From contig NZ_CP054932.1 in NCBI RefSeq assembly GCF_013364275.1, forward strand, positions 7,936,001 through 8,000,000: DNA of 64,000 nt. Direction: 5' to 3'. A program made the position numbers and the translations under genes. Below are positions 1 through 7,884 of this stretch, one piece after another; positions within the stretch are counted from its first letter, which is position 1, and each line of letters begins with the position of its first letter. This DNA is from Actinomadura sp. NAK00032 (GTDB lineage Bacteria > Actinomycetota > Actinomycetes > Streptosporangiales > Streptosporangiaceae). The notes under the pieces are model-generated. The model was not told the origin of the DNA. It did not search any database and saw nothing but the letters and a program-made list of their open reading frames with translations.

Positions 1-537
1 GATGAGGATGCCGAGCGTCAGGCAGACGACCCGCCACGCCATCGCGCGGCCACGCTCGGACGGGTCGGCGGAGATCTCGGCGGGCAGCGCCACGTACGGG
101 ACCTGGAAACAGGCGAACGCGGTCGCGGCCAGCAGGAACGCGACGCCGGCCCAGACGGCGGCGAGATTCGGCGAGTCGCCCGGCACGGCGAACATGGCGG
201 CGAACAGGAGCGGCAGGGTGACGGCGCCGAGCAGCAGCAGCCGGGTGCGGCGGCCGGTGCGGACGGCCTCGCGGTCGCTCGCGGCGCCGACGACCGGGTT
301 GAGCAGCACGTCCCACGCCTTGGGGACGACCAGCACGGCCCCGGCGATCGCCGCCGAGACGCCCAGGACGTCGGTGAGGTAGTACAAGAGCAGCAGCCCG
401 GGGACGGCGGAGAAGACGCCGGTGCCGACCGAGCCGACGCCGTAGCCGAAGAGCCGCCGCCGGGAGAGCGCGGCCGCGGGATCGCCGGACGGGGGGTGCG
501 CGGCAGGGGGGACGGCCGCCGGGGGGAGGTCCGTCAT
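1..537 (-). CDS. MFS carrier, GPH/MFS_2 type (3' end off the window)
   Basis: The first 179 residues of a membrane carrier are visible; the rest runs off the left edge. The N-terminus is hydrophilic and Pro/Ala-rich, followed by about five membrane spans. The loop NPVVGAASDR after span 2 and the stretch PYVALPAEIS resemble the cytoplasmic loops of sugar:cation symporters of the glycoside-pentoside-hexuronide group. The ATG at 537 overlaps the stop of the upstream TetR gene as ATGA, so the two are probably translated together and the regulator may control the carrier. The substrate cannot be read from this part. Confidence 0.8.
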   Translation of the reverse strand, partial: MTDLPPAAVPPAAHPPSGDPAAALSRRRLFGYGVGSVGTGVFSAVPGLLLLYYLTDVLGVSAAIAGAVLVVPKAWDVLLNPVVGAASDREAVRTGRRTRLLLLGAVTLPLLFAAMFAVPGDSPNLAAVWAGVAFLLAATAFACFQVPYVALPAEISADPSERGRAMAWRVVCLTLGILI

Positions 538-1142
538 CCGCCGACCCGGTCCGGGACGCCGATCGCCAGCGCGACGGTGCGGCGCATGTGGCGGCGGAAC
601 CGGGCGACGGCCTGCGGGTCGTCGATGCCGTGGCGGTGCCCGTCGGTGTCCAGGACGCCGCCGTTGCCGAACCCGTGGGTGCACCAGACGACCGTCCACA
701 CGACGTAGTCGACGTCGACGTCGTCGGGGACGACCTTGCGGGCGGCCTCGGTGACCATCTGCATCAGCGGCCGGACGTACTGCTCCTCAAGGTGGACGAC
801 GTCGCTCGCGTCCGACAGCCAGCGGTGCATCCACAGCGCGGGGATCTCCGGCCGCTCCATGCAGAACTCGACGTAGGCGTCGACGAGGGAGAGCAGCCCC
901 TCGGCGTCGGGTGTGATCTGGGTGAGGGCCCCTTCCAGGGCGGTTCGCTCGACCTCGTGGGCACGTTCCATCACGGCGAGGTACAGGTCGCGCTTGCCGC
1001 CGACGTGGTAGGCGACGGTGGCGACGTTGAGCCCGGCCGCCTCGGCGATCATCCGGGTGGACGTCCCGTCGTAGCCGAGCGCGGCGAACAGCCGGGTGGC
1101 GGCCTCCAGGATCCGTTCTCGACCCGATTCGCTACTGGCCAT
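534..1142 (-). CDS. TetR family transcriptional regulator
   Basis: 202-residue repressor-type protein. The N-terminal helix-turn-helix spans about residues 8-55 (RERILEAATRLFAALGYDG, then a recognition helix around NVATVAYHVGGKRDLY). The helical C-terminal ligand domain is Trp-rich (VVWTVVWC). Start ATG at 1142 has GAGG a few bases upstream. It is the promoter-proximal gene of a pair with the MFS carrier (ATGA overlap), so autoregulation together with efflux or uptake control is likely. The ligand is unknown. Confidence 0.9.
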   Translation of the reverse strand: MASSESGRERILEAATRLFAALGYDGTSTRMIAEAAGLNVATVAYHVGGKRDLYLAVMERAHEVERTALEGALTQITPDAEGLLSLVDAYVEFCMERPEIPALWMHRWLSDASDVVHLEEQYVRPLMQMVTEAARKVVPDDVDVDYVVWTVVWCTHGFGNGGVLDTDGHRHGIDDPQAVARFRRHMRRTVALAIGVPDRVGG

Positions 1143-1174
1143 AGCCTCAAGCTAGGCGCTGCCCTCGATCCCCG

Positions 1175-2395
1175 TCAATCGTTTGATTGATCGCTCGGCG
1201 GCTCGGTGAGCCACACGGTCAGCACCATCTCCATTTCCAGCCGCGCCTCCGGGTCGTACAGCTTCTCGCCGAAGAGCTCCTCCAGCTGGTGCAGCCGGTA
1301 CCGGACGGTCTGCGGGTGGACGTGCAGGCGGTGCGCGACCTCGGTGGCGTTGAACCCGTTCTGCAGGCACGACAGCAGCGTCCGCATCAGCCGCTCCCGG
1401 TGCCGGGGCCGGACCTCGCGCAGCGGCGCGAGCCGTAAGTCGGCGACCGCCCGCACCAGCTCCTCGTCCTTGAACACCACCAGCGCCGGCATGTGGTCGG
1501 CGCAGCGGATCAGCCGGTCGGACGGCAGGACGCCGCGGCGCGCGAGCGGCAGCGCGTCCCGCGCCCAGCGCAGCGACTTCGCCGCGTCCTCGGTGCGGAC
1601 GGTCGGGCCGAGCGCGGCGACCCAGTCGCGCAGCGCCGACTCCAGCATGCGGCCCCGGCCGGGGCCCTCCGGGTCGGGGACGAGCAGGCACGGCTCGCGG
1701 CGGTTGACGTCGGCGAGCACGTCCGGCGGCAGCGACGGGTGCGAGAACGGCTGCCGGCCCCGCTCGTACAGGACGACCGCGGCGACGGTGCGGGGCACCC
1801 GCCACTGCGCGAGCCGGGCGAGGTCGGCGACGGCCTGCGCGGCGGCGGGCGGCTCGGCGAGCAGCAGGTCCAGCAGCCGGCGGCGGCGGTGCTCCAGCTC
1901 GCCGGCCTCCTGCGCGCGGGCCCTGGTGTAGCCCTCGGTGGCGGCGCGGGCGATCTCGTCCAGGAACGCGAAGATCGCCTCGGCGATGCTGGCGAGGGTG
2001 CGGCGGGAGATGTTGTACCGCTCGGACTCGGCGGCGAGCCGCCGCCAGGCGACCCGGGCGCCGAGCCGCAGCGAGGTCTGCAGGATGTCCAGGCTGCGGC
2101 CCTCGCGGGCCTCGGCCCAGCCGATCTCCCGGTAGACGGCGGCGACCGGCTCCCAGGAACTGGCCGGGTCCATGATCAGATCGACGAACTGGCGGAGCGC
2201 GCCCTCGACGGCGAGCCGGACCAGCCGCGCGTACTCCTCGTCCTGCGGGCGGGAGTACTCGGGGATCCCGGCGAGGATCTCCTCGATCATCTCCTCGGCG
2301 AGCGCCTCCAGATGGGGCCGGAAGACGGTGGACAGCTCGCTCGGCACGCCGGCCCAGGGCTTCAGCGGGGAGCGGTCCTCAAGCGTCGTGGTCAC
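1175..2395 (-). CDS. PucR/CdaR-type helix-turn-helix regulator
   Basis: A 406-residue regulator. The N-terminal half is helical and looks like the RsbR-N/GGDEF-like sensory region of PucR-type proteins. The last ~60 residues hold the PucR-type HTH (GFNATEVAHRLHVHPQTVRY, then RLHQLEELFGEKLYDPEAR). I chose the GTG at 2395 because GGAGG lies eight bases upstream; the GTG at 2404 would touch the ribosome site. The family usually controls catabolic genes, often for purines, amino acids or aromatics. No obvious target adjoins it; TetR/MFS genes lie downstream on the same strand, 33 bases away. Confidence 0.85.
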   Translation of the reverse strand: MTTTLEDRSPLKPWAGVPSELSTVFRPHLEALAEEMIEEILAGIPEYSRPQDEEYARLVRLAVEGALRQFVDLIMDPASSWEPVAAVYREIGWAEAREGRSLDILQTSLRLGARVAWRRLAAESERYNISRRTLASIAEAIFAFLDEIARAATEGYTRARAQEAGELEHRRRRLLDLLLAEPPAAAQAVADLARLAQWRVPRTVAAVVLYERGRQPFSHPSLPPDVLADVNRREPCLLVPDPEGPGRGRMLESALRDWVAALGPTVRTEDAAKSLRWARDALPLARRGVLPSDRLIRCADHMPALVVFKDEELVRAVADLRLAPLREVRPRHRERLMRTLLSCLQNGFNATEVAHRLHVHPQTVRYRLHQLEELFGEKLYDPEARLEMEMVLTVWLTEPPSDQSND

Positions 2396-2600
2396 CGTTC
2401 GCACCTCCCGACTCGGAAGCTACAGACGGCCGGCCGCGCGGGCTGCACGACCGGCTACGCATTGCGGGGCCGCGCTTATCAGCGGATTGACAATCCCGGC
2501 GCGGCGGCTCGGGCCGGAAGCTCGGCCTGACGACTCAGGTCACAACTCGGGCCGACAACTCAGCCTGGCGACCCCGGCCGGGCGGCTCAGGCGCGGCGGC

Positions 2601-3230
2601 TCATGCGCGGCGGGTGGTCGGTCCGGTCAGGACGGCGCCCGCGCCCAGGCCCAGGTAGATCAGGCTGGTCGCGTACCGCTGGCGCCGCCGGAACGCGGGA
2701 CGGGTCCGCAGCCAGCCGCCGATCGACCCGGCGGCGACCGCGTACCCGAGGTCGACGACGAGGCCGATCAGCACGAGGACCAGGCCCATCACGGCGATCT
2801 GCAGCGGCACGGCGCCCGCGTCCCGGTCGACGAACTGGGGCAGGAAGGCCAGGAAGAACAGCACGACCTTCGGGTTCAGGACGTTCACCAGCGCGCCGTC
2901 CAGGTAGACGCGGCGGATCGGGCGCGGCCGGAGCCGCGTCTCGGCCAGGTCGTCGCCGCCGCGGAACGTCCGGTAGGCGAGGTAGAGCAGGTAGGCGGCG
3001 CCCGCGTAGCGCAGGAAGCCGAAGGCGGTCGCGGAGGCGGCGACGACCGCGGACAGCCCGGCCGCGGCGGCGGCGATGTGGACGAGCGTCCCGGTCTCGA
3101 CGCCGAGCGCGGACGCGACCCCGGCGCGGCGGCCCTCACCGATGCTGCGCGCGGTGATGTAGAGGTGGTTCGGGCCGGGGATGGCGACCAGCGCCAGCGC
3201 GGCCAGCAGGAACAGCGGCAGATTGGTCAC
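2601..3230 (-). CDS. LysE/RhtB family amino-acid exporter
   Basis: 209 residues with six predicted membrane spans and the family signature near the N-terminus (AIPGPNHLYI, like the usual PGPxxx). The mid-protein motif LNPKVVLFFLAFLPQFVD is the characteristic LysE/RhtB second signature. The family exports amino acids or homoserine lactone-like compounds at the plasma membrane; substrate unassigned. The start is a GTG with a weak ribosome site. It is separated from the PucR-type gene by about 200 bases in which I see nothing else. Confidence 0.9.
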   Translation of the reverse strand: MTNLPLFLLAALALVAIPGPNHLYITARSIGEGRRAGVASALGVETGTLVHIAAAAAGLSAVVAASATAFGFLRYAGAAYLLYLAYRTFRGGDDLAETRLRPRPIRRVYLDGALVNVLNPKVVLFFLAFLPQFVDRDAGAVPLQIAVMGLVLVLIGLVVDLGYAVAAGSIGGWLRTRPAFRRRQRYATSLIYLGLGAGAVLTGPTTRRA

Positions 3231-3297
3231 GGCAGCACGCTAGGAGGCGCGATGGTCCTGCCTCCAGATCCAATCAGCCCGGGAAAGTGTGGACCAA

Positions 3298-3906
3298 TCA
3301 GCCGGGCGTGGCGGAGAGCGCGCCGGCCAGCACGAGGCGTCCGGCCGTCCGGACCATGGTGGCGACGTCCTCGACGGGCTGCCGCAGCGACGCGAGGCTG
3401 ATCAGCCCGGCGAGCAGGATGTGCCCGAGGACGAGCTCGACGTCCTCGCGCTCGGGCACCGGGTCGCCGATCGCGGCCGACAGCCGGTCGCGCAGGTACT
3501 GGAACAGGATGGTGCGGGCGTCGTCGACGCTGGAGTCGTCCGAGGTCACCGCCTGGATGATGGCGGACGTGAGGGTCGGCTCCTGCGCCGCGACGTACAC
3601 GATGCGCTCCAGCAGCGCGGTGAGCCGCTCCAGCTGGGTGTCGCCGACCGCGAGCGCGTCGATGTCGTCGGTGACATGGTGCGCCCAGGCCGCCGCGACC
3701 TCGGTGAGCAGGTGGTCCTTGGTGGCGAAGTAGCGGTAGACGGTGGCGCGGGCGACCCCGGCCCGGTCCGCCACGTCGTGCATGGTGACGGCGGGATAGC
3801 CGCCCTCGAGCGCGAGCTCCCTCGCCGAGTCGATCAGCCGCTCGCGCCGTGCCTGCTGGTCCTTGCTCAGCGTCCGCGTCACGGTGAACCGCACGTCGCC
3901 GCTCAA
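3298..3906 (-). CDS. TetR family transcriptional regulator, divergent from P450
   Basis: I chose the TTG at 3906 (202 residues) because GGAGG sits four bases upstream; the frame stays open to 4011, giving a longer possible N-terminus. The HTH lies at about residues 17-62 (TMHDVADRAGVARATVYRYF, then ATKDHLLTEVAAA). The C-terminal domain is helical. It faces the P450 gene across about 220 bases and is the obvious candidate regulator of it. Confidence 0.85.
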   Translation of the reverse strand: MSGDVRFTVTRTLSKDQQARRERLIDSARELALEGGYPAVTMHDVADRAGVARATVYRYFATKDHLLTEVAAAWAHHVTDDIDALAVGDTQLERLTALLERIVYVAAQEPTLTSAIIQAVTSDDSSVDDARTILFQYLRDRLSAAIGDPVPEREDVELVLGHILLAGLISLASLRQPVEDVATMVRTAGRLVLAGALSATPG

Positions 3907-4022
3907 AACGCCTCCTCGCTGTGGCCGCCCCCATTGTTCCGCACATTGGTCCCGAACGCGTGCACCGAGGCCCTTCGTTCCCTTTACCGCCCGCGCCCGC
4001 CGGGTCACCATAGACCTAGCAC

Positions 4023-4050
4023 TTGCTTGGGTGAGACGTTAGTCTAGATT
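4023..4050 (+). promoter_or_regulatory. candidate promoter of the P450 gene
   Basis: TTGCTT, a 16-base spacer, then TAGATT, about 77 bases before the P450 ATG. It is the AT-richest patch in the divergent interval with the TetR gene. Assignment is by pattern only. Confidence 0.3.
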
Positions 4051-4126
4051 CGCGTCTTTCCTGCTGCCGGCCGCATGCCGCACTCCCCACGAGCCCCTGT
4101 CCGCAGCGTTTTCCGAGGAGTGAGCC

Positions 4127-5290
4127 ATGGACATCGACCTTCTCGACGGCGAGATGTACGCCACCGACCCCTGGTCCGTCTACGCGCGCCTGCGCGCCGA
4201 GTCCCCGGTCTACCACGACGCGGAGAACGGCCTCTGGGGCGTGTCCCGCCACGCCGACGTGTTCGCCGCCGAACGCAACCCCCGCGTCTGGACGAACTCC
4301 GGCGGGTACCGGCCGCAGCTGCCGTCCGACCCGTCCATGATCGGGCAGGACGACCCGGAGCACGCACACCGCCGCCGCATGGTCTACCAGCGCTTCACGC
4401 CGCGCGGCGTCGCCCGCTACGAGGAGCGGATCCGCGCCACCGCCGTCGACTGCGTCACCACGGCGCTGGACGCGGGCACCGTGGACGCCGTCCCGGCGCT
4501 GGCCGCTCCCCTGCCCGCCCGCGTCATCGGCTGGCTCCTCGGCTTCCCGGAGGACGCGTGGCCGCAGCTCGTCCACTGGTCGGCGACGGCCGTCTACGCG
4601 GGCGGCGGGCAGCGCTACATCACCGACGACGCGACGATCGCCGCCGGGGAGTACGCGCTCGCCGTCCTCGACATGGCCAAGGACCGGCGCGCCTGCCCGA
4701 CCGACGACCTGCTGTCCATCTGGTCGAACGCGGGCCCGGACCAGCCCGCCTACGACGACGAGCACCTCGCCCACGAGGCGCTGCTCCTGTTGGTCGGCGG
4801 CGCCGAGACGACCCGCACCGTCATCGCGACCGCGCTGGACGCACTGATCCGGCATCCGGACCAGTGGCGGAGGCTGCGGGACGACCCGTCCCTCATCCCG
4901 AACGCCGTCGAGGAGTTCGTCCGCTGGACGACCCCGATCCTCAACATGTGCCGGGTCGCCGCGACGGACGCCGAGATCGCCGGCGTGAAGATCCCGGCGG
5001 GCGAGCAGATCCTGCTGATGTACGGGTCGGCGAACCGCGACGAGGCCGTCTTCGACGATCCGGACGTCTTCGACGTGACCCGCCGCCCCGGCGACCACAT
5101 CGCCTTCGGCCTCGGCCCCCACTTCTGCCTGGGCGCGTCCCTGGCCCGGCTGGAGCTGCAGATCTTCTTCGAGGAGTTCATCGCCCGCGTCGCCACCGCC
5201 GAATGGGCCGACGACGAGGGCCCCCGGATCCTCCGCAACGCCTTCGTCCGCGGCGTCACCGAGTTCCCCGTGACCCTCACGGCGCGGTGA
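4127..5290 (+). CDS. Cytochrome P450
   Basis: 387-residue soluble heme monooxygenase of the usual bacterial length. The I-helix carries GGAETT at about 223-228 (oxygen activation), the K-helix has the ExxR motif inside VEEFVRW, and the heme-cysteine loop is FGLGPHFCLG at about 326-335. Ribosome site GAGGAG precedes the ATG. It acts with an electron-donating ferredoxin/reductase that is not encoded nearby. The sequence style (FTPRGVARYEERI, EFVRWTTPI) recalls actinobacterial steroid-active CYPs, but the substrate is not determinable. Divergent TetR probably represses it. Confidence 0.95.
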   Translation: MDIDLLDGEMYATDPWSVYARLRAESPVYHDAENGLWGVSRHADVFAAERNPRVWTNSGGYRPQLPSDPSMIGQDDPEHAHRRRMVYQRFTPRGVARYEERIRATAVDCVTTALDAGTVDAVPALAAPLPARVIGWLLGFPEDAWPQLVHWSATAVYAGGGQRYITDDATIAAGEYALAVLDMAKDRRACPTDDLLSIWSNAGPDQPAYDDEHLAHEALLLLVGGAETTRTVIATALDALIRHPDQWRRLRDDPSLIPNAVEEFVRWTTPILNMCRVAATDAEIAGVKIPAGEQILLMYGSANRDEAVFDDPDVFDVTRRPGDHIAFGLGPHFCLGASLARLELQIFFEEFIARVATAEWADDEGPRILRNAFVRGVTEFPVTLTAR

Positions 5291-5299
5291 GCCCGGGGC

Positions 5300-5371
5300 G
5301 GTCTGCGGGTGCTGGACGGTCTGTCGGTGCCGGGCGGTCTGTCGGTGGCGCGGGTTCTGTCGGTGGCGCGG
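5300..5371 (+). repeat. Four tandem 18-bp repeats
   Basis: Consecutive 18-base units at 5300, 5318, 5336 and 5354 share GGTCTGTCGGTGGCGCGG with a few changes. They fill the gap between the P450 stop and the next gene, ending 13 bases before its ATG. The units also look like slippage-prone filler; no known function. Confidence 0.7.
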
Positions 5372-5384
5372 GTTAAGGTCGCCC

Positions 5385-5726
5385 ATGAGCGAATCGAGCC
5401 CTCGGACCGTCACGTTGCGGAGCGTCCGGGACGAGAAGGGGCTCCGGCACCTGTCCGCCACCCGCAACGCCGCGGGCGAGATCGTCCTGAAAGGCCAGGA
5501 CCTGGGCAAGGGCGTCAGCGAGGTCTTCGGCCCGGACATCACCGAGTACGAGTGGGAGCATCTCGTCGCGGCCCCCGACGCGGCCCGGCTCCTGCGCGCT
5601 CTCGGCGGCGGGCCGGGCGACGACGTCCTCGACCTGCTGCCCACGGGGCCGGGCGCCGACGTCTACGGCCTGCTGGCCGAGCACGAGATCGAATACCGGA
5701 CGCTCTTCTCCCGCCTCGGCGACTGA
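5385..5726 (+). CDS. Small acidic protein, not recognised
   Basis: 113 residues, no signal peptide or membrane span. The N-terminal half reads like a small beta-sheet domain (VTLRSVRDEKGLRHLSATR) and the C-terminal half is helical and acidic, ending EIEYRTLFSRLGD. AAGG lies upstream of the ATG. Proteins of this size in actinomycetes are often uncharacterised; I recognise no family. It is transcribed in the P450 direction, but 94 bases of repeats separate them. It ends inside a bidirectional terminator. Confidence 0.7.
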   Translation: MSESSPRTVTLRSVRDEKGLRHLSATRNAAGEIVLKGQDLGKGVSEVFGPDITEYEWEHLVAAPDAARLLRALGGGPGDDVLDLLPTGPGADVYGLLAEHEIEYRTLFSRLGD

Positions 5727-5763
5727 CCCCGGCCGGCGGTCGGTGATCGTTCGCCGGGGTCAG
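5723..5763. terminator. Bidirectional terminator containing both stop codons
   Basis: Perfect 11-base arms CTGACCCCGGC (5723-5733) and GCCGGGGTCAG (5753-5763) enclose a 19-base loop. The TGA stops of the two convergent genes are embedded in the two arms, so one hairpin serves both. No T-tract, as is usual in high-GC actinomycetes. Confidence 0.7.
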
Positions 5764-6818
5764 CGGCGGCGGGTGAAGCGGTCGCGGACCTCCCAGGAGA
5801 AGACGATCGCGCTGAGCGCCGTGCCGAGGATGCCGGAGGCGGTCAGCAGCCGTCCGGGGCCCCCAGACGGGAGGAACAGACCGGCGGCGGTCACGGTCAG
5901 GCAGACCAGGATCGTCGCGGACGCGTACTTCGCGATCGCGGTGACGCGGCTGCGGAAGCTCCAGTCCGGCAGGGAGACCTGCGCCAGCGACCGCGGCCGG
6001 TAGCGCTGCAGGTAGGCCGCGAGCGCCCGGCAGGCCAGGGCCGTGTAGTACGCCTGGGCCTGCTGCGAGCCGTTGTAGAGGGGCTGCTCGGTGGGCCAGC
6101 TCCCGGTGCGGGTGACCTGCCGCGACATCAGCCAGCGCACCGCGCCGTGGACGACCGGCCGCAGCTCTGGGTCGTTGCTGAGCACGTCCGACCGGGAGCA
6201 GTTCAGGACGAAGTAGCTCGTCTCGGCGACCGAGCCGTTGAGATGGTGGCAGCCGTTGTTCTCGCGGAGGGAGCGGGCGACCTTCTCGCGGTCCAGCATC
6301 GCCGGGTCGGCGGCGCCGGCCCGCTCCAGCGCGGCGAACGCCCACACCGCCGGGGTGACGTCGACGTCGCCCATGGCCAGCAGGTCGCGGACCTGGTCGA
6401 CGTACCGCTCGTCGCCGTCGGTCCCCTGGCCGAGGTTGGCCAGGCAGTCGAGGAGGAACGCGGGGTAGTTGAGGCGGCGGTCCAGCCGGACGCCGTCGTC
6501 GATCGCCGTCCGGACGGCCCGCAGGTCGTGCTCGATCAGGGCTTCGGGGACACCGGAGCGGTAGAGCTCCGAAAGGGGGCCGAGCCGCCAGAAGTAATGG
6601 CTGGAACCGGCCGCGAGTTCGGGGCGCATGAGCCAGGCCATGGCGCGCCGGATCACGGCGTGGTCGCCCTCGAAACCGCAGGCCGCGAACGCGCGGGCCC
6701 CGTGGGCGGTGGCCGAGAGGCGGGAAAGGCCCTCGGCGTCCGACCAGTGCCCGTCCCGTTCTTGATCGCGTTCGAGCCAGAGCAGCCCGCGCCTTATCGC
6801 CGACGCCACCTCGTCCAT
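5760..6818 (-). CDS. Terpene-cyclase-like alpha-barrel protein with C-terminal membrane anchor
   Basis: 352 residues from the ATG at 6818; an in-frame upstream extension exists but looks unlike coding sequence. The first ~270 residues contain helical-hairpin repeats typical of the prenyltransferase/squalene-oxidase alpha/alpha barrel: RRGLLWLERDQERDGHWSD near the start and GAVRWLMSRQVTRTGSWPTE later. The DxDD acid motif of squalene-hopene cyclases is not visible, so catalysis is doubtful. About residues 280-350 form two membrane spans. It could be a lipid-binding or cyclase-like membrane protein. It stands alone between a terminator and an AraC gene. Confidence 0.6.
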   Translation of the reverse strand: MDEVASAIRRGLLWLERDQERDGHWSDAEGLSRLSATAHGARAFAACGFEGDHAVIRRAMAWLMRPELAAGSSHYFWRLGPLSELYRSGVPEALIEHDLRAVRTAIDDGVRLDRRLNYPAFLLDCLANLGQGTDGDERYVDQVRDLLAMGDVDVTPAVWAFAALERAGAADPAMLDREKVARSLRENNGCHHLNGSVAETSYFVLNCSRSDVLSNDPELRPVVHGAVRWLMSRQVTRTGSWPTEQPLYNGSQQAQAYYTALACRALAAYLQRYRPRSLAQVSLPDWSFRSRVTAIAKYASATILVCLTVTAAGLFLPSGGPGRLLTASGILGTALSAIVFSWEVRDRFTRRR

Positions 6819-7000
6819 GGGTCTCCAGAACCTGTCCGTTCCTGCGGCGGAAAGCCACAAGGGTATCGGGACACAGGGCGCGCGTTCGATTAATCGGGAC
6901 TTCGGGCGGATGGGCGCGTTCGCGTGTGCGGAGAAGTGCGGAGTGCGGAGGCTTACCCCCGAGAGACAAACCACAAAAGCGAAATATGCCGACTAAATGC

Positions 7001-7759
7001 TCATTCCTTTGGCGGCGCGCCGGCACCTTGGTAGATGCTCGGATGCTGGCCGGTGACGCGGTGGAACGCCTCGGCGAAGGCACCGGGTTTGCGGTATCCG
7101 ACGGCGCGGGCGGTCGCGCCGACGGACTTGCCCCGCGCGAGATGGGTGAGCGCGGCCCGGACCCGGACGAGGGTGCGCCACTGCGCGAACGTCATGCCGG
7201 TCTCCCGGTCGAACAGCCGCGTGATCGTCCGGACGCCGGTGCTGGTCGCGTGGGCCCAGGCGGCGAGGTCGCGCGGATCGGCCGGGTCGGCGAGGAGCGC
7301 TTCGGCGATCGTCCGGACGCGCGGGTCCTCGGGGATCGGCACGTGGAAGGCGGTGCTGGGCACGGGTTCGAGCAGCGCGAGCAGCAGCGACTCGGCGGCG
7401 GCGCGCGCCCGGGCGGCGCCGCCGTCGAGGTGGACGATCAGTTCGCGGAGCAAGGGCGTGACCAGGACGCCGGTGGGCTCGGCCCAGGTGATCGGGCAGC
7501 CGTTCCTGCTCAGCACGACGGCGTAGCCGTATCCCGCGCGGCTGACCTCGAACCGGTGGGGGCAACCGGCGGGGATCCAGAGCGCGTGGGTCGGCGGCAC
7601 CAGCCAGTCGCGCTCGCCGGTGCGCAGGGAGACGGTGGCCGTGGCCGACCACGTGATCAGGTGCTCGTCGGGGTGCTGGTGCTGCTCGGCGAGGGCGCCC
7701 TGGTCGAAGTACGCGCCGCCGATGACCAGCAGCGGCGGCGGCGCCTGGACGTCCGCCAT
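7001..7759 (-). CDS. AraC family transcriptional regulator
   Basis: 252 residues from the ATG at 7759, which has AGGGAGG four bases upstream. An N-terminal cupin-like sensor (HQHPDEHLITWSATATV) precedes the C-terminal double HTH at about 155-245 (TSTGVRTITRLFDRETGMTF, and ARAVGYRKPGAFAEAFHRVT). This is the layout of NimR/YdeC-type AraC regulators. It is divergent from the PPOX-fold gene and likely controls it through the shared 125-base interval. Confidence 0.9.
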   Translation of the reverse strand: MADVQAPPPLLVIGGAYFDQGALAEQHQHPDEHLITWSATATVSLRTGERDWLVPPTHALWIPAGCPHRFEVSRAGYGYAVVLSRNGCPITWAEPTGVLVTPLLRELIVHLDGGAARARAAAESLLLALLEPVPSTAFHVPIPEDPRVRTIAEALLADPADPRDLAAWAHATSTGVRTITRLFDRETGMTFAQWRTLVRVRAALTHLARGKSVGATARAVGYRKPGAFAEAFHRVTGQHPSIYQGAGAPPKE

Positions 7760-7826
7760 CCGCCCTCCCTTCGCACTTGGCCGGTTCGCGGACATGGTTG
7801 GCCACATGCCGCTCTCCGGCCACCCT

Positions 7827-7854
7827 AGCGTTGCTTTTACCAAGCGTTGCTTTT
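7827..7854. promoter_or_regulatory. 12-bp direct repeat, candidate AraC site
   Basis: AGCGTTGCTTTT occurs at 7827-7838 and again at 7843-7854, exactly 16 bases apart, 31 bases before the PPOX-fold ATG. AraC-type regulators often bind direct repeats, so this is a candidate operator in the divergent interval. The function is inferred. Confidence 0.45.
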
Positions 7855-7884
7855 CATTCAACGCCCCTCCGCACGGGAGTACTA

